Shown here one piece after another: positions 24,476 through 33,016 of a stretch of 64,000 nucleotides of DNA. Below the pieces are notes generated by a model. It did not search any database. It worked only from the letters and a program-made list of their open reading frames with translations, and was not told the origin of the DNA. Both the position numbers and the translations under genes were made by a program. Position 1 is the stretch's first letter; each line of letters opens with the position of its first letter. This DNA is from Paucibacter aquatile (GTDB lineage: Bacteria > Pseudomonadota > Gammaproteobacteria > Burkholderiales > Burkholderiaceae_C): NCBI RefSeq assembly GCF_002885975.1, contig NZ_POSP01000001.1:248001-312000 (forward strand), read 5' to 3'.

Positions 24476-26776
24476 TCACAGGGATTCGGCGGGTTCCGCT
24501 GCGAGCAAGGGCAGGCGCACCGTGGCCGTGGTTCCGACCCCCGGGGCGCTGGCCAGCAGCAGCTGGCCGCCGTGCAGTTCGACAATTTCCTTGACGATGC
24601 TCATGCCCAGGCCGGTGCCGAGGATGGCGCCCGACTTGTCGGCTCGATAGAAGCGCTCGGTGACGTGCGAGAGCTGCTCCTCGGTCATGCCGATGCCGTG
24701 GTCCTGCACCGCCAGCACGGCCATGGCCGATCCATCGCTGCTGGCGCCGGCCATGCTCAGGCTCAGCTCGACCGGGCCACCGGCCGGCGAGTATTTGTAG
24801 GCGTTGGACAGCAGATTGCGCAGCACCTGCTGCAGCTTCTGCCGATCGGCATGGATGCGGCAGCCTTGGCTGGGCAGGCTCAGTGCGGGCAGGGCGCGTG
24901 CGTCAGGCGGGATGAAGTCGTCGACCACTTCCTGAACCAAGGCCTGGAGGTCCAGCACTTCGAGCTCGAAGTCCTGGCCGCGTCGGGCCTCGATGCGAGC
25001 CAGGTCCAGCAGCTGGTTGAGGATGGCGATCATGGACTGGCATTGCCGGTGGATGCGGCCCAGCATCTCCTTCTGTCGCTCGGGGGGCTGTTCACGCATC
25101 AGCAGCAGCTCGGTGAAACCGTAGATGCTGGCCATGGGGGTGCGCAGCTCGTGGGCGGCGGTGCTCAGGAACTCGCTCTTCATCTGCTCCACCTCGACCT
25201 GGTGGGTCACATCGCTGAGGTGCAGCAGCTGCGCGGCAGCGGCGCCGTCGCTGCTCACGCCTTCGTGCAAGGCCAGCTCCAGCACACGGCGTGTCGGTCG
25301 CTCCAGCTCGATGCGCAGCTTGCCGCTGCGCAGCTCCTGGAAGCTGATGGCGCGCGCGTCGGCGGCACGCAGGCTCAGCACGGCCTCCAGCAGCTCGTCC
25401 TCATGCCGGCCCAGTGCCCGCTCGGGCGGCAAGGCGGCCAGCCGTGCAAAGGCCGGGCTGACATAACGGCAGATGTGCTGGGCGTCGAAGGACACAAAGC
25501 CGTCCGGGCTGAGGGCGAAGATGGCGGCCAGTTGCTCGCCCCGTTCGCGCAGCCTTTGGATCAGCTCCTGCACCAGCTGCAAGAGGGCGGCGCTTTCCTC
25601 GCTGCTGCCACTGCCGACCAGGGCACGGCTGGCGCCGGTCTGGTCTTGCGCCGGTGTCGCCGCAAAGTCCTGCAGCATGCGGCGCATGGTCTGCATGGCC
25701 TGGGCGCGGGCCTGCAGCTCTTCCTGCAAGCGGTCGTCCAGGGCCTGTTGCTGGCTGATGTCGCGGAAGGCGTAGACCCAGCCGCCGCCTGCAATGGGCG
25801 TGCGGCTCAGGTCCAACACCACGGCGTCGCAGCCTTCAGGGTTCAGCCGCAGCCGCGCCTTCCAATGGCCTTCGCGCGCTGCATCGAGGGCCGGGTCGAG
25901 GTCGCGGCTCAGATCGGGCAGCAGCTCCTGGATGCGCTCGCCCAGCAGGCGCTCGGGCGCCCGTTCCAGCAATTGGCCAAGCACCGGATTGGCCAGCAGG
26001 ATGCGGCCCTCGGCGTCGGTGCTGGCAATGCCATCACCAATGGCCGACAAGGTTACGGCGGCACGCTCACGCTCGAGCTGCAGCGAACTGGCGGCCTGGT
26101 TCAAGACCTCGAAGGTCTGGCGAAATTCCAGCGGCGCGTCTTCCGTTTGCATGGGGCTGAGCGCCCCGCCCGAAACCTGCAGTTGCTCGCCGAAGGCGCG
26201 GATCTGGCCCAGATTGCCCAACCAACGGTTGAGCGGCCACCAGACCAGACCGAGGCCGGCCAGCAAGCTCAGCAGCCCCAGACCCACCGCCACCAGGCTT
26301 TGCTGCCAGAAGCTGTTGGCAATGTGGGCGGTGTTGAAGCGCAGGCGCAGGACGCCGTAGTCCTTGCCGCCGGCTGTCACGGCCATATTGAGTTCGGGCA
26401 GTTGCTCGGCGATCGCCTTGCTGAGCCAACTGGGCGCACGCAGTTCCGGGTCCTGGTGAGCATGACGCTCAATGCGACCTCCTTTGAGATCGATGAACAG
26501 AGCGGCACTGATATCGCTGTGCTTGGAGGCGCGGGCCAGGGCGCGTTCGATGGTGTCGTAGTCGCCGATCACGGCCGATTCACTGACCACTGGGCCCAGC
26601 AGGCTGATCAAGGTGTCTGCCGAATCTTGTGCACCGTTGATGCTGTCGACATAGCTGCGCGATGCGAACCAACCGATCGCCCCGCTCAAGGCCAGGAGCA
26701 AGGATGTCAGATAGAGGAGAAACACTCGCCCTATCAGGCTGGAGGGCAAAAAGCGCGAGGCGGTCATGGCAAGCAT
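24476..26776 (-). CDS. Membrane sensor histidine kinase with two PAS domains
   Basis: 766 residues. Membrane helix 1 at about 17-37, a periplasmic domain of about 120 residues, helix 2 at about 160-180, PAS-like domains at about 240-345 and 425-530, then HisKA with the H-box FLSTAAHELRTPM (His542) and a HATPase with SNAYKYSP, DHGIGM and GTGLGMSI. It should autophosphorylate and pass phosphate to a receiver. No receiver follows it; the nearest is the lone one at 29416-29781, across the divergent spacer. It starts 22 bases after a PhnD-like binding protein gene, which suggests that the binding protein feeds ligand to this kinase. ATG at 26767 is an alternative start. Confidence 0.9.
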   Translation of the reverse strand: MLAMTASRFLPSSLIGRVFLLYLTSLLLALSGAIGWFASRSYVDSINGAQDSADTLISLLGPVVSESAVIGDYDTIERALARASKHSDISAALFIDLKGGRIERHAHQDPELRAPSWLSKAIAEQLPELNMAVTAGGKDYGVLRLRFNTAHIANSFWQQSLVAVGLGLLSLLAGLGLVWWPLNRWLGNLGQIRAFGEQLQVSGGALSPMQTEDAPLEFRQTFEVLNQAASSLQLERERAAVTLSAIGDGIASTDAEGRILLANPVLGQLLERAPERLLGERIQELLPDLSRDLDPALDAAREGHWKARLRLNPEGCDAVVLDLSRTPIAGGGWVYAFRDISQQQALDDRLQEELQARAQAMQTMRRMLQDFAATPAQDQTGASRALVGSGSSEESAALLQLVQELIQRLRERGEQLAAIFALSPDGFVSFDAQHICRYVSPAFARLAALPPERALGRHEDELLEAVLSLRAADARAISFQELRSGKLRIELERPTRRVLELALHEGVSSDGAAAAQLLHLSDVTHQVEVEQMKSEFLSTAAHELRTPMASIYGFTELLLMREQPPERQKEMLGRIHRQCQSMIAILNQLLDLARIEARRGQDFELEVLDLQALVQEVVDDFIPPDARALPALSLPSQGCRIHADRQKLQQVLRNLLSNAYKYSPAGGPVELSLSMAGASSDGSAMAVLAVQDHGIGMTEEQLSHVTERFYRADKSGAILGTGLGMSIVKEIVELHGGQLLLASAPGVGTTATVRLPLLAAEPAESL

Positions 26777-26798
26777 TGGGCCGCCTTAGCTTGCCAGT

Positions 26799-27659
26799 TC
26801 AACGCAATTGAGCCGGGGCGCTTTGATAAAAGCGTCGGTAGGGCTCGTACTCGCTTCCATCCGAGAGAATGAAATAGGCCTCCTCGGAGAGCCCGATATG
26901 CTTGGAGACCTCGGACAGAATGGCTCGCCCCTTGGGATCTTTGTGCATGCCGGCGAAAGCCTTGGCCACAGCCTGTACGTCCTTGGCTGGAACTTTGGCT
27001 GCGGCCATCAGAGCAAGATCGTGCATGGGCTCCGAGCTCCAAAGCACTCGGTATTTCTTGCTTTCACGCCGACCATAGTTCTCTGCCAACTGCGAATTCA
27101 CACCGGCGGCGCTGGCCTTTCCGCTGAAAAGCTGGGCCAAGGCGCCATCAGCATTGCCGGCGAACACCACCTTGGTGTCGATTTTCTTGCTCAACAAGAA
27201 GGCATACGGCAGTTTGTAGGACACCAGCGCCTCCGGGCCCGGATAGACCACATCCTTGCCGGCCAGTTGACTCAGATCGGTGACTGTGGAGTCGGCAGGA
27301 ACAATGATCTGCCCGTGGATGGGGGGCGTGAGTCGTCGGCCAATGACTTTCCAGCCGAGCTTCTCGCGCTCCGGGCTGAACAAATGGTTGCTGAAGACGA
27401 ACTCGACCTCCTGGGCTAGAACATAACTTGTCGTGTCGGCGGATGTTCGGCCGATTTTCAGGGTCAGCTTCACACCGCTGCGTTCCGAGACGTAGGCCAT
27501 GATCGGGTTCCAATAGTCCGCGGTCAACGCGATATTGGCCTGGTTGACCGGTGAGAAGCGGTACAGCGGCTCCTCCGCCTGCGCTCTGGCCGCCTGCAGA
27601 CCCAGGGCCATCGTGAGAGCGACGAGGACCTGCCTGATGAGGGCGATTGTTCGGCACAT
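26799..27659 (-). CDS. PhnD-like periplasmic binding protein
   Basis: 286 residues from ATG 27659 (MCRTIALIRQ), with GGAG eight bases upstream. A signal peptide ends near ARAQA. The mature protein looks like the phosphate/phosphonate-binding-like family (PF12974 type): FSPVNQANIALTADYW, then VEFVFSNHLFSP, and VVYPGPEALVSYK. There is no ABC permease or ATPase nearby. Instead it is sandwiched between a chemoreceptor and a histidine kinase on the same strand. The likely role is a sensory ligand receptor and not uptake. The ligand cannot be predicted. Confidence 0.82.
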   Translation of the reverse strand: MCRTIALIRQVLVALTMALGLQAARAQAEEPLYRFSPVNQANIALTADYWNPIMAYVSERSGVKLTLKIGRTSADTTSYVLAQEVEFVFSNHLFSPEREKLGWKVIGRRLTPPIHGQIIVPADSTVTDLSQLAGKDVVYPGPEALVSYKLPYAFLLSKKIDTKVVFAGNADGALAQLFSGKASAAGVNSQLAENYGRRESKKYRVLWSSEPMHDLALMAAAKVPAKDVQAVAKAFAGMHKDPKGRAILSEVSKHIGLSEEAYFILSDGSEYEPYRRFYQSAPAQLR

Positions 27660-27693
27660 GGTGAAGGCTCCTATCTTTCTGAAAACGCGGCCA

Positions 27694-29232
27694 TCAGAAA
27701 AAGTCAATATTGGAGTTGCCGTCGGGGTTGTTGCTTGCTTGGCTCTGAACTTGACTGCGGCGTTGAATCAGCGAGGCTTGCGCTTGGCTGGAGGCCAAGG
27801 CAGATTGCTGAGCTGTTTTCAAGAGCTCCGCCACGGCCTTGTCATCGCCGAGCCGGAACGTAGTCAGCACTTCGGCCAAGCTCACTGCCTGCTGCAGCAG
27901 TTCGTCGGCAATCTGCCCAGATCGTTCGGCCACATGGACGTTCTGTCGGGTGATGGCATCAAGCTCCTTGACCGAAGCCGCCACGACCTCAATGCCCTGG
28001 GCATGTTCAGCGTTGTCGGCGGTCAGGCTGTCGAACACCGTGCTGACGCTTTTGACCGAACTGACCAAGTCCATCATCGTGCTGCTGGCAAGGCTGGCTT
28101 GTTGGGTGCCGCGCGCCACGGTTTCGGTGGAGGCTGTGATCAGCTGCTTGATCTCCTTGGCTGCTTCGGCGGAGCGGCCCGCCAGCATGCGCACTTCGCT
28201 GGCGACGACGGCAAAGCCACGCCCTTGCTCGCCTGCCCGTGCTGCCTCCACGGCTGCATTGAGTGCCAAGATATTGGTCTGGAAAGCGATGGCATCAATC
28301 ACCGCAATGATGTCGGTGATGCGGCGTGAGGACTGATCGATTTCCTGCATGGTGCTGACCATCTGCTGCACCACTTCACCGCCTTTGCTTGCCATAGCCG
28401 ACGAGGCTTGCGAATGTGCCAAAGCCTCCTTCGAGGCGCGGGCACTTTCTTTCACGATTACCGTGATCTGCTCCAAGGACATGGTTGCGTCGTTCAGGCC
28501 TGTTGCAGTGCGATTGGTGCGTTCCATCAGCTCGGAGCTGCTCTCGCCGACTTCGTGTGCCGCGGCATGAACCTTGAAAATGGCGTCGCGCACCAGTCGA
28601 AGTGCCGCAGCCATGCGTTGCTGGACATGCTTGAGGCGGGAGCCGACGTTGGAGTCGGTACGCACCGCGTCCAGATTCAATCGGATCGGCCCGTCCTGTC
28701 CCATGGCCTTGACCAGGAACTCCATTTCAAAGCGCTCGTTGGCTTGTTGGCGCATCTGTCGCGCCGAGAAAATCAAGAAGGCGCTGAGGACCAGCAAGAA
28801 GCCCCAGTCTGCAACCAGTGACCACGATCCGCTGGTCTCGTGCACATACAGCGGCATGCTGCTCGAGTTGAAGAAATGGAAGGCCAGGCTATGGACGCAG
28901 AACAAGCCGGTCATGTAGGCGATAACTATCCAGTCGCCATAGGGCAGTAGCAAACACAGGGAGATGTAAACATTGGCGTGGATGCTGTTGGCCCCCTGAG
29001 TCAGCTGCAACTGCAAGGCCACGAGAATCATCAGCAGGGTGGCGAAACCCAGGCGGCCCAATTCGGTTCCGCCTCGGAAGCGGTAGATCAAGCCCGCCAG
29101 CACCAGGCAGGGCAGCGTCCATTGCAGCGCCATGCCCGAGGATTCACGGCCGAAGCCCAGGGCCACGGCAAGCAAGGCGTTGCTGGCGATGATGGCCAGC
29201 ATGGTTCGATCATGGCTTGAATTCGGGTTCAT
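27694..29232 (-). CDS. Chemoreceptor with a multi-pass membrane N-terminus
   Basis: 512 residues. The first 160 hold about five or six hydrophobic segments with no sizeable periplasmic domain, unlike ordinary receptors. No HAMP is obvious. The signalling domain runs from about 220 to 460, with the tip IDAIAFQTNILALNAAVEAARAGEQG. A flexible tail of about 40 residues follows and ends NIDFF. The tip differs at several positions from that of the three receptors at 33017-41169 ([24 protein letters not shown]), so it may serve another array. It is followed 34 bases later by the PhnD-like protein gene. It may read that protein or the membrane state; this is inference. Confidence 0.9.
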   Translation of the reverse strand: MNPNSSHDRTMLAIIASNALLAVALGFGRESSGMALQWTLPCLVLAGLIYRFRGGTELGRLGFATLLMILVALQLQLTQGANSIHANVYISLCLLLPYGDWIVIAYMTGLFCVHSLAFHFFNSSSMPLYVHETSGSWSLVADWGFLLVLSAFLIFSARQMRQQANERFEMEFLVKAMGQDGPIRLNLDAVRTDSNVGSRLKHVQQRMAAALRLVRDAIFKVHAAAHEVGESSSELMERTNRTATGLNDATMSLEQITVIVKESARASKEALAHSQASSAMASKGGEVVQQMVSTMQEIDQSSRRITDIIAVIDAIAFQTNILALNAAVEAARAGEQGRGFAVVASEVRMLAGRSAEAAKEIKQLITASTETVARGTQQASLASSTMMDLVSSVKSVSTVFDSLTADNAEHAQGIEVVAASVKELDAITRQNVHVAERSGQIADELLQQAVSLAEVLTTFRLGDDKAVAELLKTAQQSALASSQAQASLIQRRSQVQSQASNNPDGNSNIDFF

Positions 29233-29415
29233 GCAGTCTCCAACGCCGGCGCAGGCTCAAGCCGTGCTTTCGGCCAGCTGCAGCGTAATCTTGAGGGGCC
29301 AAGCAACGCCACTGTGGGGCCGTGAAGTAGTGCCAGCAATTCCCGGGTTCTTGCACGATGGCTGCGGGTTTGAGGCATCATTCCGGAACACTTGTCATCG
29401 ACCCGGAGCCGGTTC

Positions 29416-29781
29416 ATGAAGAAGATACTGATTGTTGAAGATCAGGAAGAGATCCGTGAGTTGATTCGTGTCACGCTGGAGTTTGACGACTACGAGATCG
29501 ACGAAGCCGCTGATGGCCATGAAGGACTGAGCAAGCTCGGTAGTTTCAAGCCCGATTTGATACTGCTGGACGTGATGATGCCCGGCGGAATGAGCGGTTT
29601 GGAGGTTTGCCGCCGCGTCAAAGCGGATCCTGTTTTGAAGCGCATCCGAGTGATTCTCTTGACTGCGCGAGGGCAGGAAGCCGACAAGCAAGAAGGGTTG
29701 CGGGTCGGGGCGGACGAGTATCTGATCAAGCCCTTCAGCCCGATGGAGTTGATGAAAGTCATCGACAAGGTCTTGCGCTGA
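29416..29781 (+). CDS. Single-domain response regulator
   Basis: 121 residues from ATG 29416 (MKKILIVEDQ), with GGAG nine bases upstream. It is a bare receiver: acidic pair ED at 8-9, phospho-acceptor Asp52 in LLLDVMMPG, Thr in LLTARGQE and Lys in YLIKPFSP. There is no output domain, so it acts through protein contacts or a relay. It is the only plus-strand gene between 24476 and 45101 and faces the cheB end on one side and the chemoreceptor start on the other. The histidine kinase at 24476-26776 is the nearest candidate partner. Its sequence is more like relay receivers of the DivK/PleD type than CheY. Confidence 0.92.
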   Translation: MKKILIVEDQEEIRELIRVTLEFDDYEIDEAADGHEGLSKLGSFKPDLILLDVMMPGGMSGLEVCRRVKADPVLKRIRVILLTARGQEADKQEGLRVGADEYLIKPFSPMELMKVIDKVLR

Positions 29782-29916
29782 GAGTCCCCGCCATTGGGAG
29801 CGTCTGCAAGCTGTCGATGAGGCGCTTCTGAGGAAGTGGCGTGGGTGTGCGTTGCTGCGACCCGCAGCCGGGCAGCGCCTTTGGGGCCGCCTGGGATCGT
29901 GTGGTCGCCATGCGGA

Positions 29917-31077
29917 TCAGTCGGCTTGGCGATTCAGGCCGGCAACTACGCCATTGAGCCGCAGCAGGGTGGGTGCAATGTCCGAGAGCGGCAGGACTTG
30001 CTGTGCCGCACCCAACTCAGCAGCCGCCTTCGGCATGCCGTACACGACACAGCTGGCTTCGTCCTGAGCCAGGGTGGCCGCGCCAGACTTGCGCATTTCC
30101 AGCAGGCCGCGCGCACCGTCGTCGCCCATGCCCGTGAAGATGACGCCAATCGCATTGCGTCCCGCGCAATGTGCAACCGACTTGAACAAGACGTCGACCG
30201 ATGGTTTGTGATGATTGACCAAGGGGCCATCACGCACCTCGACCACGTACTGGGCCCCACTGCGTTTGAGTTGCATATGGCGCCCGCCCGGTGCCACCAG
30301 GACACGTCCATTGATGACCCGGTCGCCGTCCTTGGCCTCCAACACTTCCAGTTCCGTGATGCTGTTGAGGCGGGACGCAAAGGGATGGGTGAATCGTTCG
30401 GGCATGTGCTGAACCAGGACGATGCCGGGCGTGGTGCGCGGCAGTTGTCTGAGCACGGTTTCAATGGTTTGAACGCCCCCGGTGGAACTGCCGAAGGCGA
30501 TCACCCGGTCGGTGGTCTCGGACATGGCGGAGGTGCTCGCGAGTGCCCCGGGCGCGAGCCGATCGCGCGGTGCAGAAGCACCCAGGGGAACTGCTGAGTT
30601 GACCCGAGTCATGGGCTGGCTTGCGCCGGAACTCAAATTGGACTGCGCCGCGATCTGGCTGGGAAGCGCGTGGACGTTTGCCCGCGCAGCTGCGCGTACC
30701 GCGCCCACCAGGCCGTTGCCTGGCCCCTCCAGAAAATCCCGCAAGCCGAGCTTGGGTTTGGTCACGAAACCGATGGCTCCGGCAGCCAGCGCTTGCATGG
30801 TGGTCTCGCAGCCGGCTTCGGTCAGGGTTGAGCACATCACCACCGGTGTCGGGTGTTCGGCCATCAAACGCTTGAGGAAGCTGATGCCGTCCATGCGTGG
30901 CATTTCTACATCGAGCACGATGACGTCAGGCCAGTTGGCTTCCAGCTTGGGCCAGGCAAACAGAGGATCGCTGGCGGTGATCGTGACTTGAATGCCTGCC
31001 GCCTCAAGCACTTGGCTGAGGTGCTTGCGCACGATGGCCGAGTCATCAATGATGGCCACACGCAAACGCGCATTCAC
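29917..31077 (-). CDS. cheB: CheB, chemoreceptor methylesterase/glutamine deamidase
   Basis: 386 residues from GTG 31077 (NARLRVAIIDDS), which overlaps the cheD stop. The receiver has Asp56 in VIVLDVEMP. A linker of about 60 residues leads to the CheB catalytic domain with Ser198 in GSSTGG, His224 in VQHMPERF and Asp in GMGDDGARG. It removes methyl groups from receptors once phosphorylated by CheA. It is the last gene of the long che operon. No terminator is apparent between it and the convergent receiver gene. Confidence 0.94.
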   Translation of the reverse strand: MNARLRVAIIDDSAIVRKHLSQVLEAAGIQVTITASDPLFAWPKLEANWPDVIVLDVEMPRMDGISFLKRLMAEHPTPVVMCSTLTEAGCETTMQALAAGAIGFVTKPKLGLRDFLEGPGNGLVGAVRAAARANVHALPSQIAAQSNLSSGASQPMTRVNSAVPLGASAPRDRLAPGALASTSAMSETTDRVIAFGSSTGGVQTIETVLRQLPRTTPGIVLVQHMPERFTHPFASRLNSITELEVLEAKDGDRVINGRVLVAPGGRHMQLKRSGAQYVVEVRDGPLVNHHKPSVDVLFKSVAHCAGRNAIGVIFTGMGDDGARGLLEMRKSGAATLAQDEASCVVYGMPKAAAELGAAQQVLPLSDIAPTLLRLNGVVAGLNRQAD

Positions 31078-31628
31078 TTCTTGGCTCCGATCAAGGCATG
31101 TCCGGTGCTGCGTTTGACCTCGACTCGGCCGCTGGGCAAATCGAGTGAGACCGTGCGTGGAACGCTGTCGCCGACATCGACGTCCTGCATCTGAAAGCCA
31201 TACTTGTCGATCAAGCTCCACCCCATTTCGATATTGCGCTCGCCGACGTTGAACTTGATGTTGACGCCGTCGGGCATGGTGTCGGCGCCGCCATAGAGAT
31301 GCGCCAAGTACTCCGAAGGCGCGGTGCCACTGCGTTTGATCGCTTGCAGCAACAGTTCCACGGCTTCATCCCCATAGCGCCCATCCAAGGGGGCTGTGCC
31401 TCGTGTGGTTCTGCTGGGCAGTAGAAAGTGACACATGCCGCCGATTTTCTTGACGGGGTGCCACAAGGTGATGGCCACGCAGGACCCCAGAAGCGTTCTC
31501 AACAACGCCCCCTGGCCAAAATGCCACTGACCAGGCATCAAGGTGATGGTGCTTGGGCTGCCCGGCGCGACTGGCTTGCTGGCCGGACTGCGCGGGGGCG
31601 GGATTCGGCTGGGATCTTGCTTATGCAT
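31074..31628 (-). CDS. cheD: CheD, receptor glutamine deamidase
   Basis: 184 residues from ATG 31628 (MHKQDPSRI), overlapping the cheR stop by eight bases. The catalytic Cys50 is in LLGSCVAI and His67 in GGMCHFLLP, both as in CheD. The C-terminal part holds NIKFNVGERN, typical of the family. It deamidates receptor glutamines and in some bacteria is controlled by CheC; no CheC is present here. The N-terminal 25 residues are a Pro-rich extension. Confidence 0.93.
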   Translation of the reverse strand: MHKQDPSRIPPPRSPASKPVAPGSPSTITLMPGQWHFGQGALLRTLLGSCVAITLWHPVKKIGGMCHFLLPSRTTRGTAPLDGRYGDEAVELLLQAIKRSGTAPSEYLAHLYGGADTMPDGVNIKFNVGERNIEMGWSLIDKYGFQMQDVDVGDSVPRTVSLDLPSGRVEVKRSTGHALIGAKK

Positions 31629-32433
31629 GTTGGTAGATCGCCGGAGCAATCGCCTTGAGAGGAAGACCCAAAGAAGCCAGGGACTCGGCATGTCCAGGGT
31701 ACAACACGCCGCCGGGCTTCAGGCGTTCCATCACGCGGCTGACGATCGCGGTTTTCGCCGGGCCATCGAAGTAAATCAAGACATTGCGAAGGAAGATCAC
31801 ATCAAACATCGGCAGCGGTGGTAGCGGCTGCATCAAATTGGCGCACTGGAACTGCACGCGCGAGCGGAGCTCACGATTGATCAGCAATTGACCCTCGTAG
31901 GGGCCGAAGCCTTGCAGGCAAAAACGTCTCAGATAGTCTGCCGGCACATTGCGCGCGCGGTCCATGGGGTACAAGCCTTGGCGGGCGCTCTCCACCACTG
32001 CCGTGGAGAGATCGGTGCCACGAATGGACCACGGGCGGCTCGAAGGATTCATGCCCAGCTTGTCGGCCAGAACCATGGCGATGCTGTAGGCCTCTTCCCC
32101 GGAGGACGAGGCACCACTCCAGACCAGGAACTCGCCGCCATCTCCTTGCCCCTGCGCACGTCGAACCAAGTCTTCGAAATGCTGCGGTTCACGGAAGAAG
32201 TAGGTTTCATTGGTGGTGAGTTTGTCCACCACGCTGACCAAGAGCTCCTCTGGCATCTGGCCGCGCACCATCTTTTGAACAAAGATGTTGATGTCTGTCT
32301 CGCCCGCTTCAAGGCTGAGCTTCTGCAAACGGCTTTGCACCAGCGCATGCTTGCTCTCCACCAACTTGATGCCGGAGATGCGATGAAACAATTCGGTGAT
32401 GGCCTTGAAGGAGTCTGTGGTCAGTTGGCTCAT
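31621..32433 (-). CDS. cheR: CheR, chemoreceptor methyltransferase
   Basis: 270 residues. The N-terminal helical domain is followed by the SAM-binding fold: TTNETYFFREP, then WSGASSSGEEAYSIAM, GTDLS and FDVIFLRNVLIYFD. All are hallmark CheR motifs. It methylates glutamates on receptors using S-adenosylmethionine. One receptor of the operon (33017-35713) ends in a pentapeptide that fits the CheR-tether consensus. Confidence 0.95.
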   Translation of the reverse strand: MSQLTTDSFKAITELFHRISGIKLVESKHALVQSRLQKLSLEAGETDINIFVQKMVRGQMPEELLVSVVDKLTTNETYFFREPQHFEDLVRRAQGQGDGGEFLVWSGASSSGEEAYSIAMVLADKLGMNPSSRPWSIRGTDLSTAVVESARQGLYPMDRARNVPADYLRRFCLQGFGPYEGQLLINRELRSRVQFQCANLMQPLPPLPMFDVIFLRNVLIYFDGPAKTAIVSRVMERLKPGGVLYPGHAESLASLGLPLKAIAPAIYQHA

Positions 32434-32461
32434 GGGGCGGTGCGATCGAGGATGGAGCCAC

Positions 32462-33007
32462 TCAATGGTGCTGTGCCGCAGCGATCAACTGAGACAAGGC
32501 CACCGGAGAAAGCACTTGGTCCAGATTCAGCAGGGCGGCATAGCCGTCGCGCACATTGACCATGCCTGCCAAGAACTCAGCGGCAATGGCGACACCCAAG
32601 GTCGGGACCGGCTCGATGCGATGGGTGTCCACGTCCAGCACTTCGTAGACCGCATCGACCAGAACCCCGGCGATCAGGCGTTCGAAATCGTCGTCGCCTT
32701 TGGCTTCCACCACAATGACGGCGGTACGTCGGCCGATGTGCGTGGGGCCAAAGCCAAAACGTGCACTCAGGTCAATCACCGGCACCACTGCACCGCGAAG
32801 ATTCATCACGCCGTGGACAAAGTCGGGGGTTTGCGGCAGCGGCGTCATGCGACCCACTTCCAAGATCTCACGCACCACTTCGATAGGCACGAGCAGCGTT
32901 TCTCGAGCAACGGCCAAACGTAGAAGTTGGCGTATCGGACCCGCACCAGCCATCTCGGAGATCGCACCTCGGAGCAGATCGGCCGGAGCGTCTTTGGCTT
33001 TGTTCAT
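32462..33007 (-). CDS. cheW: CheW, receptor-kinase coupling protein
   Basis: 181 residues. The CheW fold is clear from LVPIEVVREIL, then FVHGVMNLRGAVVPVIDLSARFG split by the conserved RG, and the C-terminal LDQVL. An N-terminal extension of about 30 residues precedes the domain. It joins the receptors to CheA. It starts nine bases after the receptor gene upstream, which indicates tight co-expression. Confidence 0.94.
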   Translation of the reverse strand: MNKAKDAPADLLRGAISEMAGAGPIRQLLRLAVARETLLVPIEVVREILEVGRMTPLPQTPDFVHGVMNLRGAVVPVIDLSARFGFGPTHIGRRTAVIVVEAKGDDDFERLIAGVLVDAVYEVLDVDTHRIEPVPTLGVAIAAEFLAGMVNVRDGYAALLNLDQVLSPVALSQLIAAAQHH

Positions 33008-33016
33008 CAGGGATCC

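Noticed and set aside
24308..26872. Plus-strand open frame of 854 codons
   Set aside because: Antisense to the histidine kinase with all its H, N and G boxes; Gln/Gly/His-rich shadow composition.
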